Shown here in pieces: positions 36,521 through 47,213 of a stretch of DNA of 64,000 bases. The stretch lies in NCBI GenBank assembly GCA_038501195.1, contig JBBPUQ010000006.1, positions 2,542,001 through 2,606,000 of the forward strand. The letters are read 5' to 3'. The position numbers and the translations under genes are program-made. The notes below the pieces were generated by a model. That model searched no databases, had not been told where the DNA came from, and saw only the letters and a list, made by a program, of their open reading frames with translations. The stretch's first letter is position 1; each line of letters begins with the position of its first letter. The stretch is from Nemania diffusa. Taxonomy: Eukaryota > Ascomycota > Sordariomycetes > Xylariales > Xylariaceae.

Positions 36521-36784
36521 AGCAAGTATCGTCCACCAAACGTCCACTCTTGCCTAATACCACTGCAGCTTCCTGACTGCATAGTTGACACAAGGTAATA
36601 GAGAAACCCGTTACAGGGTTTGGCTATCTCACTATTCCCTCTTCTAGAAGTCGTTTCTGGGCAGTTACCCCTACCATCTAAGCATATACCTACTGTTCTC
36701 CTTACCACACACAGAGACTGACTTACTGTCAGCAGTAGTAATCAGCTAACGTTGTCAACCTAACAGATAATTATTTCAGCCATA

Positions 36785-38620
36785 ATGGAGACCTACGAAC
36801 CGGAAATCCTAAAGGAGTTGATGGCAATATACTCGCCACCGCAGTCACAGCAATCAAAGCAACCTCAAACACATCCACTACTCAACCAGCACCAACTATC
36901 AGAGGCCCAACAGTCCACACCTCCTCGTCAATATACCACTGTTGGCTCCGTGTACAACCCACAGTCCCAGCCTCTTCAACCACCTATCCGCCGCGGCCGT
37001 ACCGTCAAGACTCTCTTCCCCTTCAAGAGCGAATCTCCGGCCGGCCCATCTATGCTACAGTACACGGCATTGCAACAGAACTCGGATAGAGCTGTTAGCC
37101 CGGTCCATATGGACCCTCATGCCCTTCCCTCGTCTATGACTATTACTCGTCAAGAGAGACAAGTCTTGCAGAAATTTGGCGTGGCGGTTCCTAGCATTCA
37201 CCAACCCTCAACCATGCCGAGCCGTCTTCAATCGCCATTTCCCAGCACTGCTGGCCCGGCACGATATGCCAATAGTCGACTTGATAGTACTGTTGATGCT
37301 TTCGCCGACCCTATTTCTGATGACAACTCTACCATGTTTGCCAATGCGCATGCCGACTCAGATAATGAGAGTGACGAAGCTGATACGAAACCTATCTCCG
37401 CTATGAACTTCAATAGCTTAACCAACTTAGCCTCATACCCGAACCCCATGCAACGCGCCGCACAGAAAGTGCTCGCTTCCCATCGCCCCCAACCTGCCCC
37501 AGCTATTGGCGTGAGTTTCCTCTGACAAAAACCCACACCGAGCGGGGGATTGCTGGATATAATATTAGTTTTGTAACTAACATCTTATAGTCTCAAGTTT
37601 CAGACAGCCAATCAACCCAGTACCACGAAGGGGCCGAACCTTCGGCGTTACTTGCTGAAGTCCCAGCGTATATGTCTTTCACCTCTAAGGTTCGCGGTGC
37701 CCCCGCGCCATTGACCGCCGGACCACCTGGCGTTCGGCAACTTAGACCGACAGTATTTGAGCAAGATGTTCTTCAGAGAGCTCGAGAATTTGACGACGAG
37801 AACCCGATGATGAACCCCTATCATATGCGCCAACCCCTGAATCATCAAATTAGTAGTCCTTTCGAGGGCGCGAGTACCTCTCCGGTGCCCACCCCGAGAA
37901 CCGCCCAGGAGGAGGAAGGCCAGGGTGAGGACGATGAGGAGATCATTATCTGCAAAAACCACAATTGTCTCCCCATCTTTGATACTCTCTCGATTGACGA
38001 AGCTCGTAAATTCTATCCAAACGGTCTACCATTGAACTTTGATCCACATACGCAGTCGCTTTCCTGTGACTGGGAACTTGAACGGTTGAAGCAACTCAAT
38101 AATTCATATTCGGACCAGAATGCGGAGTTCTGGGCTGCACGCTCACGGGATATAAACAACAGCTTTTACAGCGGAATCCATGCGTTCAATAAGACTTTTC
38201 AGATGGCCGTTTCGGAGCACAAACATCGCAGTGTAGCCCACATTGTTGGCGCCCCTTATGAGGAACTAGCGAATAAGGAAGGGAAAATCACTAACCGCGA
38301 GCTTCAAATCACCGCCGCATCTCTCATGCCTACATCAGAGCAGTAAGAAGTTTCGAGTCTTTTCTTACACAGGTGGACAAGTATTATTCTAACCTGTTGC
38401 CACGATTGCACCCCTGGGAGTCCTTGTTGTTTATCTCACTGCTGAAACTGCGGAACTATATTACGACATATTACAGCAATTACTAACGTATCGTCTATGT
38501 AGTGCTGAGCCTTTGCTCTCTATGGCCTTCCAGACTCTCACCACCCGCCCAGAGATCTCGCCTTATACGAAGCTTCCGAGATTTCAGCATAGTCTCCACC
38601 CTCCCTACTTGAGAGATTAA
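36785..38620 (+). CDS. Unrecognised protein, low-complexity N-terminus and conserved-looking C-terminus
   Basis: I do not recognise this gene. Three exons (36785-37510, 37591-38342, 38503-38620) join in frame to 531 residues. The second intron (160 nt) has GTAAGA, a CTAAC branch site and a TAG acceptor, which recovers a third exon ending in RFQHSLHPPYLRD. The first 230 residues are rich in Gln, Pro and Ser (disordered). An acidic run (EEEGQGEDDEEIIIC, ~355) precedes a denser part. That part has CDWELERLKQLNNSYSDQN, WAARSRDINNSFY and AFNKTFQMA, and looks helical and folded. No signal peptide or membrane segment is seen. The short acidic/basic patches suggest a nuclear or cytosolic scaffold, but that is only a guess. 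Confidence 0.75.
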
Positions 38621-39013
38621 TATGGAAATACACCACAAGACGCGTTTGAAATGGCTCTTAGTTAAAGGATAATACAATTTGAGTCAAGCTTCGTTATGGG
38701 GCGCCGTAGGAGAAAAACCATGGAGTGATCTGGTTCACAGCTTAATTGCACAACTACCATTGGGTGTCGTTCTGCCTATCTAACAGGCCTCGCAACCTCT
38801 ATGAATTCCCGAGTCCTGCCCGAATAACCGAGAGGGGACTTCTCTCCTTATATAGTAGTAATAATTAATACAAATACCCCTTAGGTCTTAGAAGCGTCCT
38901 TCCCGCGACTTTATTGCCCGGCCATCAACCTTGAGAAAAGCTTTAAATAGAAGCAACTAGCTGTTATTACAGCCCTAAGGATTATATCAGCGTCTTATGC
39001 CGGTTCAGCGTCA
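38621..39013. other. Convergent spacer
   Basis: 3' flanks of the unassigned gene and of the hydrolase gene. AT-rich, nothing else seen. Confidence 0.45.
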
Positions 39014-40433
39014 CTAGGTCGAGCTAGTCGCGCGTTTCTTCAAGAACGAATTATATCTCTCATAAAATACAGATGTCTGAGGATGGGTCGGAATAGATGA
39101 TGGGAAGCAATGCGGTACGCCCCCATAGCAATGAAACTCAACGTCTACGCCTGCGGCCTGGAGGGCGTCGGCGTACGCAAAACTCTCGTCTCGGAAAATA
39201 TCGACACCGGCGGACTGTATCACTAGAAGGCGTCGACGAACAAGGCTACTCGTTAGTTCTGATATTTGGTCTAAAGAAAAGGAAAAGTAATACTATGACT
39301 TAGAGTCAGGGATGAATAAGGGTTCACTTACGTGCTGGTGGAAGTCCCGCTAAGGAGGAGGTAAGCAGTGGCGAGTGCTGATGATCGGGCTCGGGGTTAG
39401 GTATGTAGGCGTTGAGGAAAACGTCGAACTTGACGGTGCTGAGGACGGCGTTTTCCGCGTTCTGGATGTTACTGGCAAGCTCATACTTGTCCCGCGGGTA
39501 GAACTTGGGATGGCACAATGCTGGGAAGTGTAGCACTTGGCCAATGATGCCGGAGACGCCATTATCTCGGGCCATGATCGCCAGGACAGCAGACTAGTAA
39601 TTATATGATATATCAACGAGTGAACAATGACCATGGCCTCGTAAGGAAGGATGCTAAAACCTACGAGATTAGCGCCGGCACTGCTTCCTGCCACAATGAT
39701 CTTCTCGGGATTTATCCCGAGAGTTTTCGCGTTCTCCTTGCACTAGATGGCGAGAGTTAATGGATATAGTATGATGGGCGAGAATTGGATAATAAACGGC
39801 GTACCCATAACAAGCCATCATAGCTATCCTCGACTGGCTTCGGGAAGGGATTCTCCGGTGCCCTTTCGTGATGTAAGTAAATTTCCAAGCAGCACTTCTC
39901 ATATATCTAATTGGCAGTACGCACAATCGGTAATCTACGCTGGCAACGACAATATTGGGGTTCGTGGCGGCATACACGTTCTCGGCACCATCCACCTCGT
40001 GCCCTCCAACACACCAGGCTAAGTAGATGAGATTAGCATACTTGGCTCCCAAGGTAGAAAGAGCTGATAGGACATGTGCCATACCGCCGCCGTGCATACG
40101 GTACATAAGCGTCGCGTCCGGCGCCACGTGCGGTGATTTGTAGACCTTCAGCTCGATCAAATGGCCATCACGGGCAGGGAAATGTAAGAGTTCTGTCTTC
40201 ACATCGCGATACCGATCAGGCCCTCCAGGGGGTAGCGCGGCATCCGAATCGCCGGCGACCTGGCGGAAGGTCGGGAGATCAGGCAATTTCCAAAGCTGAT
40301 CATAGGCGGCGAAGATGGCGTCCTCGACTACAAGGAACTCTGGTGTCTTCTCGGAGAGATGGCCATACTTGGGCAATGGCTTGAACTCAGGGTCGAGATC
40401 GACGAACTGGGGCTTGTCTTTGAGACCAATCAT
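39014..40433 (-). CDS. Alpha/beta hydrolase (HSL/GDXG-type esterase or lipase)
   Basis: A serine hydrolase of the alpha/beta-hydrolase-3 family, likely cytosolic because no signal peptide is seen. Six minus-strand exons (40085-40433, 39925-40018, 39805-39862, 39665-39742, 39332-39593, 39014-39222) give 349 residues. The oxyanion motif, split by intron 1, reads His-Gly-Gly-Ala-Trp (~114) instead of the more usual His-Gly-Gly-Gly. It is followed by VDYRLAPENPFP. The nucleophile elbow is Gly-Ser-Ser-Ala-Gly (Ser ~188). The acid is in Gly-Val-Asp-Ile-Phe-Arg-Asp-Glu (~288), and the catalytic His is in Gly-Val-Pro-His (~318). The natural substrate cannot be told from sequence. It is divergent to the glycosyltransferase gene, 735 bp away. 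Confidence 0.88.
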
Positions 40434-41168
40434 GGTGACTTGCTGGTTGCAGGTAGTAATATGCCTTTATTGCTAGTGCTAGCGAGAGTGGTAGTAAGGA
40501 AGGACGAAAGTAAACTCTTAACAAGCGCAACGTGGATTCTTATATTGTTCATATTTGATGAGCCGAGCGCTCCTATCCATATCCATATCCCGCCGACGTA
40601 TGCATCATCGCCATGGGGTGTTCATCCGAGATAACGACCTTCTAGATGCCGTAAGCCCAACAGACATCTAACTACTTAGGTGGAGTGGTAGAAAGCAGGT
40701 ATTGAGAGTGCCTGGCGCAGTGGCTCAACCTTACTTACATGATGTACGCAGTATAATGAGAATGAATTATCTAGGAACCAGGGCCGGCTCAATCACTATG
40801 AATCATAGCCATACTAACCTCATTAGGCTAGTCTACCCCATCGCTTAACAGCGACAAAGTCCGCAAATACCTAGCAAGACGGCTTGGTTAGTTCCACGAC
40901 GCGCTGGCATTGAGCAGCACGCTCAGGATAATGGGACTAATTATATCTTTACAAGGGCTTCGAATTCTAATCACGAGTTGAGGCTGCCTAAGTCCCTGTC
41001 CTTGTCTATATGGGGATGGGGCGGGCTCGCCTAGGTAAGGGGCTTAGAAAGGAACACGATGGAGCAATGTGTATGAATCATATTCGACATAGAAATGCGT
41101 AAAGGATTTGCAAGCGCCACCATGGTTTACGAAGAGTACGTATAAAATATATATGCATCATCCATCTC
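40434..41168. other. Divergent promoter region, hydrolase and glycosyltransferase
   Basis: This 735-bp region is shared by two diverging genes. Near its right end are a seven-codon upstream ORF in a strong Kozak context (41122-41145) and a TATAAA overlapping the end of that ORF. Nothing else is recognised. Confidence 0.5.
41122..41145 (+). promoter_or_regulatory. Short upstream ORF in strong context, overlapping a TATAAA
   Basis: GCCACCATGG is a full-strength start context and opens a seven-codon frame ending 23 nt before the ATG at 41169. The stop codon overlaps TATAAA at 41141-41146. If that TATAAA is the TATA box, the transcript starts further downstream, the small frame is not transcribed, and the ATG at 41265 is the likely start. 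If transcription starts upstream, the small frame would repress the main gene or be a spliced first exon, since GTACGT follows in it. Confidence 0.4.
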
Positions 41169-42464
41169 ATGGGAACCTCGACATTATCCTCGAGCAATCA
41201 AGCAATAACACCCCTTGTTAACACACTTCCTACGGCACTCATAATACTTACAATACTCTCCAAGATGGCCAAGTTCACACTACCCCGGTCGGCCACCGGC
41301 CTCCGCGTAGTTTCCGAGTCCAAGCTAGACCTACGGCCCGAAGCCGAAATCTTAGAAGAGCTCTGCCGCTTTCGACCCATTACCTCGGAAAAGAACGTGT
41401 GGTGTTTCTGGGACAAGGGCTTGGATCGCATGTATCCGAGCTACCGATGCACCGTTTTGAACTGGGTGAGGAAGCTCGGTAGTTCTTGGACGGTCCGCAT
41501 TGTTGACCTCGTCGACGACTCGCCTAACAACGTCTACAATTATGTAAGCAAGGATTGGTTCCCCGAGTGTTTCGTCAATCGGACGATGGACGGCGGCCAC
41601 GCGGCACAGCATGCCGCCGACCTTGTGCGACTTCCACTCCTATACGAGCACGGAGGCGTCTGGATGGACGTTGGCAACATGCTGCATACCCATCTCGACC
41701 AGCTGTTCTGGAATGCGCTGACGGCGCCGGATTCGCCTTATGAGATGGCCGTGTGGATCATCACGGGGCAGATCAGGAAGCAATGGGGCAGTTTCGGCAA
41801 CTACATGCTGGCGGCGCGAAAGGGCTGCGTCTTCGTCAAGAACTGGCACAACTCGTACAAAGAACTGTGGCGGAATCGCACCAACTGCACCGGCTTCCAC
41901 AAGTTACCGCTTGTCCAAGACATCGGCATTGCCGAAGGCATGGCCGACTGGGAGTTCAAGGACAAGATCTTCGAGATGAGCGATTACGTGGCCCAGATGC
42001 TTCTCGGCGATCGCACCAAGAACCTGCTCGACGTCAGCACAGGGTGGAACGGGCGCGAGTTCTGGGAGACCAAGGTGTTCATGGTGGAAGGGATCTTTAA
42101 CGGCATTCTTGGCGCGATTCGAACCGAGTATGATGGTCGCAAGCAAGCTGAGCTCTTCACTACGCCGCTTGACGAGCCGGATGAGAAGAAGAGGCAGGCT
42201 GCGGAAGCCTTCGTTGTAGAAATGTTAGAGAAGAGCCACATGTACAAGGTGTACCATAACTCGGCGGGCGGGCTGCCGGCGCTTGGCGATCTGGTTAAGA
42301 AGGATGGCTTCAAGGACGCGGATCATAGGCCGGGCACGTTTGGCGAGCTATACAGGTACGGAACCGTACACTGGGAGTCGACGCGTGAGGTGGAACGCTT
42401 GGTGCCTCAGCCAACAGATGATAAGTTGATTCGGGCTACGCCTACAACGCCATCGATGGGGTAG
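41169..42464 (+). CDS. Capsular-polysaccharide-type glycosyltransferase (GT32-like)
   Basis: A predicted sugar transferase of the fungal family resembling bacterial capsular polysaccharide synthesis proteins. Single exon, 431 residues from the first ATG or 399 from the ATG at 41265. The nucleotide-sugar fold starts at NVWCFWDKGLDRMYPSYR. The key segment is HAADLVRLPLLYEHGGVWMD (~150-170), whose Trp-Met-Asp supplies the metal-binding acid in place of a plain DXD. Later come PYEMAVWII and QWGSFGNYMLAARKG. The extra 32 N-terminal residues include a hydrophobic run (LPTALIILTIL) that could anchor a type II Golgi protein, but family members I know begin close to MAKFTLP, so the start is open. AATAAA lies about 55 bp after the stop. 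Confidence 0.85.
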   Translation: MGTSTLSSSNQAITPLVNTLPTALIILTILSKMAKFTLPRSATGLRVVSESKLDLRPEAEILEELCRFRPITSEKNVWCFWDKGLDRMYPSYRCTVLNWVRKLGSSWTVRIVDLVDDSPNNVYNYVSKDWFPECFVNRTMDGGHAAQHAADLVRLPLLYEHGGVWMDVGNMLHTHLDQLFWNALTAPDSPYEMAVWIITGQIRKQWGSFGNYMLAARKGCVFVKNWHNSYKELWRNRTNCTGFHKLPLVQDIGIAEGMADWEFKDKIFEMSDYVAQMLLGDRTKNLLDVSTGWNGREFWETKVFMVEGIFNGILGAIRTEYDGRKQAELFTTPLDEPDEKKRQAAEAFVVEMLEKSHMYKVYHNSAGGLPALGDLVKKDGFKDADHRPGTFGELYRYGTVHWESTREVERLVPQPTDDKLIRATPTTPSMG

Positions 42465-42998
42465 AACCATAAAGGCAAGTCATACCTACCTGCCTATGTG
42501 GTATTTATCTATTAGACTCGAATAAACATAAACATAGACATTGTACATTGATTGCCATTGAATCAATTCCAGGTGCTATGAGATGGTGATATTTGTGTAG
42601 CATATTGCTAGGCATCCTAACCAGAGTTTATTGGGAAAGCTACCTAGCGTAGTAAGTAAACTTGTGTGATATTTAAAGTGAAAGAATCATTAGGTAGTGT
42701 GGAATAAAATAAACAATTAAATGAGTAAGAGGCTTACCTCTAATATCTTTGTTGATGCTTTATTCAAGCTAGATACCTACATGTAGGTGGGGCTTCTCGT
42801 GCACTTGGTACCGAAAGGAGCTGCACCCGGAGTGCGACTGTAACGCAAACAAAAAGAAGGGGTTAAATAAAAGGTACGAACATATCAATTAAACCTGTGA
42901 TTTTAGGCAGCAATCCCACAGCTGATAATACTGATGAAAAATGAGTCCCTCCGAGCTGTCTGTCTACTAGAGGTAGACAGAAGTGCAAAAAAGAACAG
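42465..42998. other. Intergenic between glycosyltransferase and tRNA-Tyr
   Basis: Untranslated and spacer DNA with a TACATGTAGGTGG word near 42777. An A6 run at 42987-42992 provides the T-run pol III terminator for the minus-strand tRNA gene. Confidence 0.5.
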
Positions 42999-43088
42999 TC
43001 TCCTGAGTGTGATTCGAACACACGACCTGTGGATCTCAGTGCAAATTTCAATTACAGTCCAACGCGCTACCAACTGTGCCATCAGGAG
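42999..43088 (-). tRNA. tRNA-Tyr (GTA), with a 17-nt intron
   Basis: Read on the minus strand, a complete cloverleaf of 73 nt can be drawn after removing a 17-nt intron one base 3' of the anticodon. The acceptor stem CTCCTGA pairs with TCAGGAG, and the discriminator is A. The anticodon loop is CTGTAA plus A, so the anticodon is GTA. The T arm is GTGTG-TTCGAAT-CACAC and the variable loop is AGGTC. The C1-G72 pair is the eukaryotic tRNA-Tyr identity element, and tRNA-Tyr genes normally carry an intron in fungi. A T6 terminator follows immediately (complement of 42987-42992). Confidence 0.95.
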
Positions 43089-44286
43089 ATGCTAGTTGAT
43101 TGTTGATTGCCGGCCGCATATTTACTATTATCAACACGAGTACCAAATAAGTTGAGAACTACCAATACACCACGCTGATTTGATGCAGCCAAAACCAAAG
43201 CACATATTCAGACTTCGCGGTTGCAATTGAAACTTTCCTCTTGTTTGATTGCTAGTTGAGGTCCTACCTACCTCCTAAGGTACCTAATCTAAGTCACATA
43301 GGAACTGCACTGTTGGTAACACTTGATCCTACAACGGGCCATTTATTCTTCCGGCGGCTACCTCCAGCTTTGAATTATATGGGGGTATGTCTCTCCTCCT
43401 CTTATCTTTATTAGACCTTTTGTTTTGTTGGTCTGTCTAGGGGACATGTGAGAAACAACTAAGCCTCCTATTATGCATATAGGCTTGCAGCAGTGCTAAC
43501 CTCCGTTACAGTACAACTAGAAAGTAGTTTTTTGCGACCTCGTATTTTTGGTGGCTTGGTCGGGAACTCGGATTTCAAAGGCAAATTACCAGTCTGCTGT
43601 GACTCAAATATAAGTAACATGATGACTAAAGTATATTTCATCTCCAGAATAAAAGTCACAGCTACCTATATCAAGGCACGCCATACTCGCGCTTTCGATA
43701 TACCATCTCTACTTGGACGAAATAATGCCAGAGCTACTATAGACTCGGTATAGCAAGATGACGGACCCGCGTCATATGAAGAGCGAGCCTTTCTTTTAGC
43801 GCTATAGCACGCTTTTACTATCTAAGTAGTAGGCGAGGCGCAAAAAAAAAGAATATTTGATTAACTGCCTTATTCTACTGATAGCCCGAAATATGCATGA
43901 GGCGTTATACTCACGAATCGGCAATTGGATATCTCGTCGACATGAATTACCCGGCCCCTAGTCTCTAGCATCTCTGTGCTCTGATAGGCCACTTCATATT
44001 GTTACAATATACGAAGGTATTCGCTTCTCAGCGACCATTCCCGGGCACCACTAATAAAAAAAGGCAATATGCACATTATCTTGGCAATATTGTTGACAAC
44101 GACAGGCGGCAAATCTCCCCCTATATGAGGATTATGAGGATATATATTCAGACTCATAATAAGTATGAGGGAGTACGGCAGAATGTTGTTGCGCCGTTCA
44201 CTTTATAACACCTACCACTCGGGACTCACAACAATTACCTACAAACCTGATAAACAGCCGAGAAGGGTTACTCTGTCTCCGTGACA
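43089..44286. other. Intergenic between tRNA-Tyr and the DUF1996 gene
   Basis: About 1.2 kb without a supportable gene. Frames are short and show no family. A TACCTCCTAAGGTACC-like word is near 43270. The right end is the promoter of the secreted protein. Confidence 0.45.
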
Positions 44287-45549
44287 ATGAAGGCTGTCTA
44301 TTTCCTGATAATACAAGCTGGGCTCTCCCAGGCTGGCCTCCGGTTCGGATGCTCGTCCGTATCGGTGCAGCGCCTAGATCCCGTTGTTGAGCCCGGCCAG
44401 ATTCCGTCAGCTCATGTCCATCAGATCGTCGGAGGAAATGCCTTCAACGCGACCATGCAGGGGGATATTGGTGAGAAGGGTAGCTGCACGACATGCGCCT
44501 ACACCGAGGATTTCTCAAATTATTGGACGGCGGTGATGTACTTCAGGCACCAGAACGGTTCTTACAAGCGGGTGCCTCAATACCCGAACGCCCAGCTCGG
44601 CTACGAGGGCCAGGATGCGCCCGACATCAAGGGCGGGATGACCATCTACTACACTCAGAAGGATTTCACCGGCAACGGCGACCAGCATATCACCGCCTTC
44701 AAGCCCGTACGCAGCCATCCATCTTCTATCAAGCTATGGCATTTAAAAAGAATAAGATGATTAACATACTACCTAGGGCTTCCGCATGACCGTCGGCTCT
44801 CCTACGACAAGCTCCATCGCCAACTCAAGCGCGCAGCCCGGCCTCCGCTACACCTGCCTGCAGACCATCCTGACCCGCGGGTACGAGACCCCAGACTTCC
44901 CCAAGGAGCCCTGCCCCGCGGGGATCATGGCGATCCACCACTTCCCGGCGTGCTGGGACGGCGTGAACCTCGACAGCCCGGACCACCAGTCGCACATGTA
45001 CAGCACGACGCGCGGGGCCTTCCAGGTCAGTTCGCTGGAGTCTTTTATCTCCCCTTCCGGCCTGTCTTAGAGACACGAATTCCCTTAACGGGCATATTCT
45101 GCTCTTTCGGCTGCTGCAAGCTCCCGAAACACTGAGCAATTCTTACTATAAGTGGACATTATTGACTCCAGTGTTGTATGTAGGAGGCCGGGCCCTGCCC
45201 CGCCTCGCACCCGGTGCGCGTCCCGCAGCTCGCGTACGAGACCATGTGGAACACGACGGCGTTCGCCGACATGTGGCCCGCCGACGGGTCGCAGCCCTTC
45301 GTGTGGTCCTTCATGGACCGCGTCGGCTTCGGCACGCACGCCGACTACATGTTCGGGTGGCAGGGCGACTCGCTGCAGCGCGCCATGGACGACGCCTGCA
45401 TGTTCCACGCCTGCGGGAGCCCCGGCATGCAGGGCGTCCTGAAGACGCAGCCCGTGGCCGACATGAACAGGTGCGCCGTCCAGAGCACCGTTGTCGAGGA
45501 CACGGATGGGTGGCTTGACGAGCTCCCGGGGCAGGCGATGCCGATGTAG
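44287..45549 (+). CDS. Secreted DUF1996 domain protein
   Basis: This is a predicted extracellular protein of the fungal DUF1996 family, whose function is unknown. Three exons (44287-44706, 44777-45025, 45184-45549) encode 344 residues. A short signal peptide is visible (Met-Lys followed by a hydrophobic run to about residue 16). The domain starts with FGCSSVSVQRLDPVVEPG and has the typical HVHQIVGGNAFN. It continues with SCTTCAYTEDFSNYWT, PCPAGIMAIHHFPACWDG and SPDHQSHMYS. It ends with FMDRVGFGTHADYMFGW and DDACMFHACGSPGM. The His, Cys and Trp residues are those usually conserved. There is no WSC domain or GPI signal. The GC content of the last exon is clearly higher than its surroundings. 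Confidence 0.93.
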
Positions 45550-47213
45550 ATCGAGCAGACATAGTATAGCTTAACCGGAGAATGGTCATGATTTAGAGGG
45601 AGGCAGTTATGGAGCTTTTACATGAATAGACCCTACCTTATAATTTCACTTCTGGTAGAATTGGTTAGTTTAGTCGGGGTTTTTTCTTCTTCGGAGAACC
45701 CTGTAGGCAAGATTGTAGTTAAAGCCAATTAACTATATATCCTGTGAGTTATTATATACTGGAGGGCCTAGGAGCAACTCTCACGTGGAATTGGGTATGT
45801 CTTTGGTTGTCAATAATTTCAATAGACTAGCAGCCTCTTTGGGTCGCGGCTCGTCATGCTCATATAGCACATGCTATCTGATCCTCTGTGTCGCAATTGG
45901 CTAGCGAGTTCGACTGTTATGAACATATAATCGAGAGGTTGACAGTTTCAGCCTGTCCGGGGGAGTTTCATTTTTGTTGAATTCTATTTAAACTATCATA
46001 GATTGTTTACAGACCGGTATCCTACTTAGAGGTAGTTGTTAACGACTGATGAATATCAAACGTAGATAGCTATATCATACTAGATTGTATACACTTGAAA
46101 CGAATAAGATCCCAGCAAATAAATGAATAAAAGACCGAAACTTTTCTTAGTCAATCATTCTAGGCTTAAGGGCTGCTATAACAAGTTTGTATGTATGCAG
46201 GCCCTCTCTCGACCAGATGGTCCGGCGTTGATCGTGATCGCTGATTTGAGATCTAGATCAGGTGGGGGCTACGCCCTCAAGAATCCTATAGCTTAATCTT
46301 TACTCTAAAAGAGTCGAATGAATCGCAGGCGTGATGAGCATCACCGCATGTCCTGGTGAGGGGATAAACAAGTTAATAGAATACTTCAGTCGCTCGGAGA
46401 TCATCGTTCCAAGGTCGGTCGTCGGATGAAAGAAGCGTAACGGCTTGACGAGCATGACAGAAAAAGCAACCCTCTGCCTAATATACCTTACTTAAACAAA
46501 TGCTGGGGTTGATCGGGCTGACTGGCAATTATGATACGGACACTGTGTAACCATCAAGGGATCGACATGTAGAAGCGAAACACAAAGTGAAAAGAATCTT
46601 AGCATTTTACGACGGTGTAGTGCATAAGCCGACACAAGAATATATGCGACGAAGAATACGTGAGACTTCAGAGGACCTAGGTAAGTTACAGGACCAGAGA
46701 GTATAAAATTTCCTTCAGTAACAACAACAAGCTTAGACTTGATTATTACCGTAACCCTTGGATGACTCTTCGAGGAGTACCTAAAGATAGATACACAACA
46801 GTGCCGCATCCTGAAGACTATTTCTCTACACCCTCACCCCATAACAAATCAATAATATTTGTGTTGGGTAGATAGGTTCCATAGCATCAGCCTCCAAAAG
46901 TCGTTCAACTGTATCTTTTTTTTTTTTGTTCTCTAGGAACCCCACTCCGAAGAAGATCCGTCGCCGGCGGAGCAATTTTTTCTTACTCGAATATCGTTAG
47001 AAAAGTAAAGTTTTGGTTCGTATGTAGTACATTGGTCGTCCAGGAAATACATGGGGAATAGAAGAGAGAGAGAACACTCAATGGGTATTGATGCAGGTGT
47101 TGCAAATGGAGAGAAAAGTCCGCAAAATTTGGGAAAGGTAGAAGTCGCTGACCATGCGATCTGATGTTTTATTTATGGAACAGAGGGCGACCTTGCGAAT
47201 CCTGTCGCAATGC
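45550..47213. other. Gene-free spacer
   Basis: About 1.66 kb. It is AT-rich and holds a T12 run at 46916-46927. A 105-codon minus-strand frame at 46492-46809 has no recognisable family, so I do not call it. The right end is the septin 3' flank. Confidence 0.45.

Larger units (their letters stand above)
30295..36784. other. Large gene-poor region (6.5 kb)
   Basis: No gene I can support. From left to right it holds a GT-rich microsatellite in the bZIP leader (30518-30590). TAGGTA/TACCTA-rich hairpin DNA lies at about 31980-32210. Mixed sequence follows at 32.2-33.9 kb. Strongly AT-rich sequence with no long frames occupies 33.9-35.5 kb. A retroposon-like insertion with target duplication lies at 35541-35824. 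More TAGGTA words follow at 36000-36060, then a CAT/ATC microsatellite at 36478-36520. The AT-rich block looks like decayed transposon DNA, but I recognised no element in it. Confidence 0.45.

Noticed and set aside
38372..38485. Open stretch inside intron 2 of the unassigned gene, considered as an extra exon
   Set aside because: No donor-acceptor pair joins it in frame. The 160-nt intron with CTAAC branch and TAG acceptor gives a better third exon.
41204..42313. Several long antisense and alternative-frame readings over the glycosyltransferase gene
   Set aside because: They are shadows of a GC-rich coding exon; only the plus-strand frame carries the enzyme motifs.
44825..45589. Long Arg/Pro/His-rich frames on both strands over the DUF1996 gene
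   Set aside because: They are by-products of high GC at third positions in the real exons; none carries a motif.
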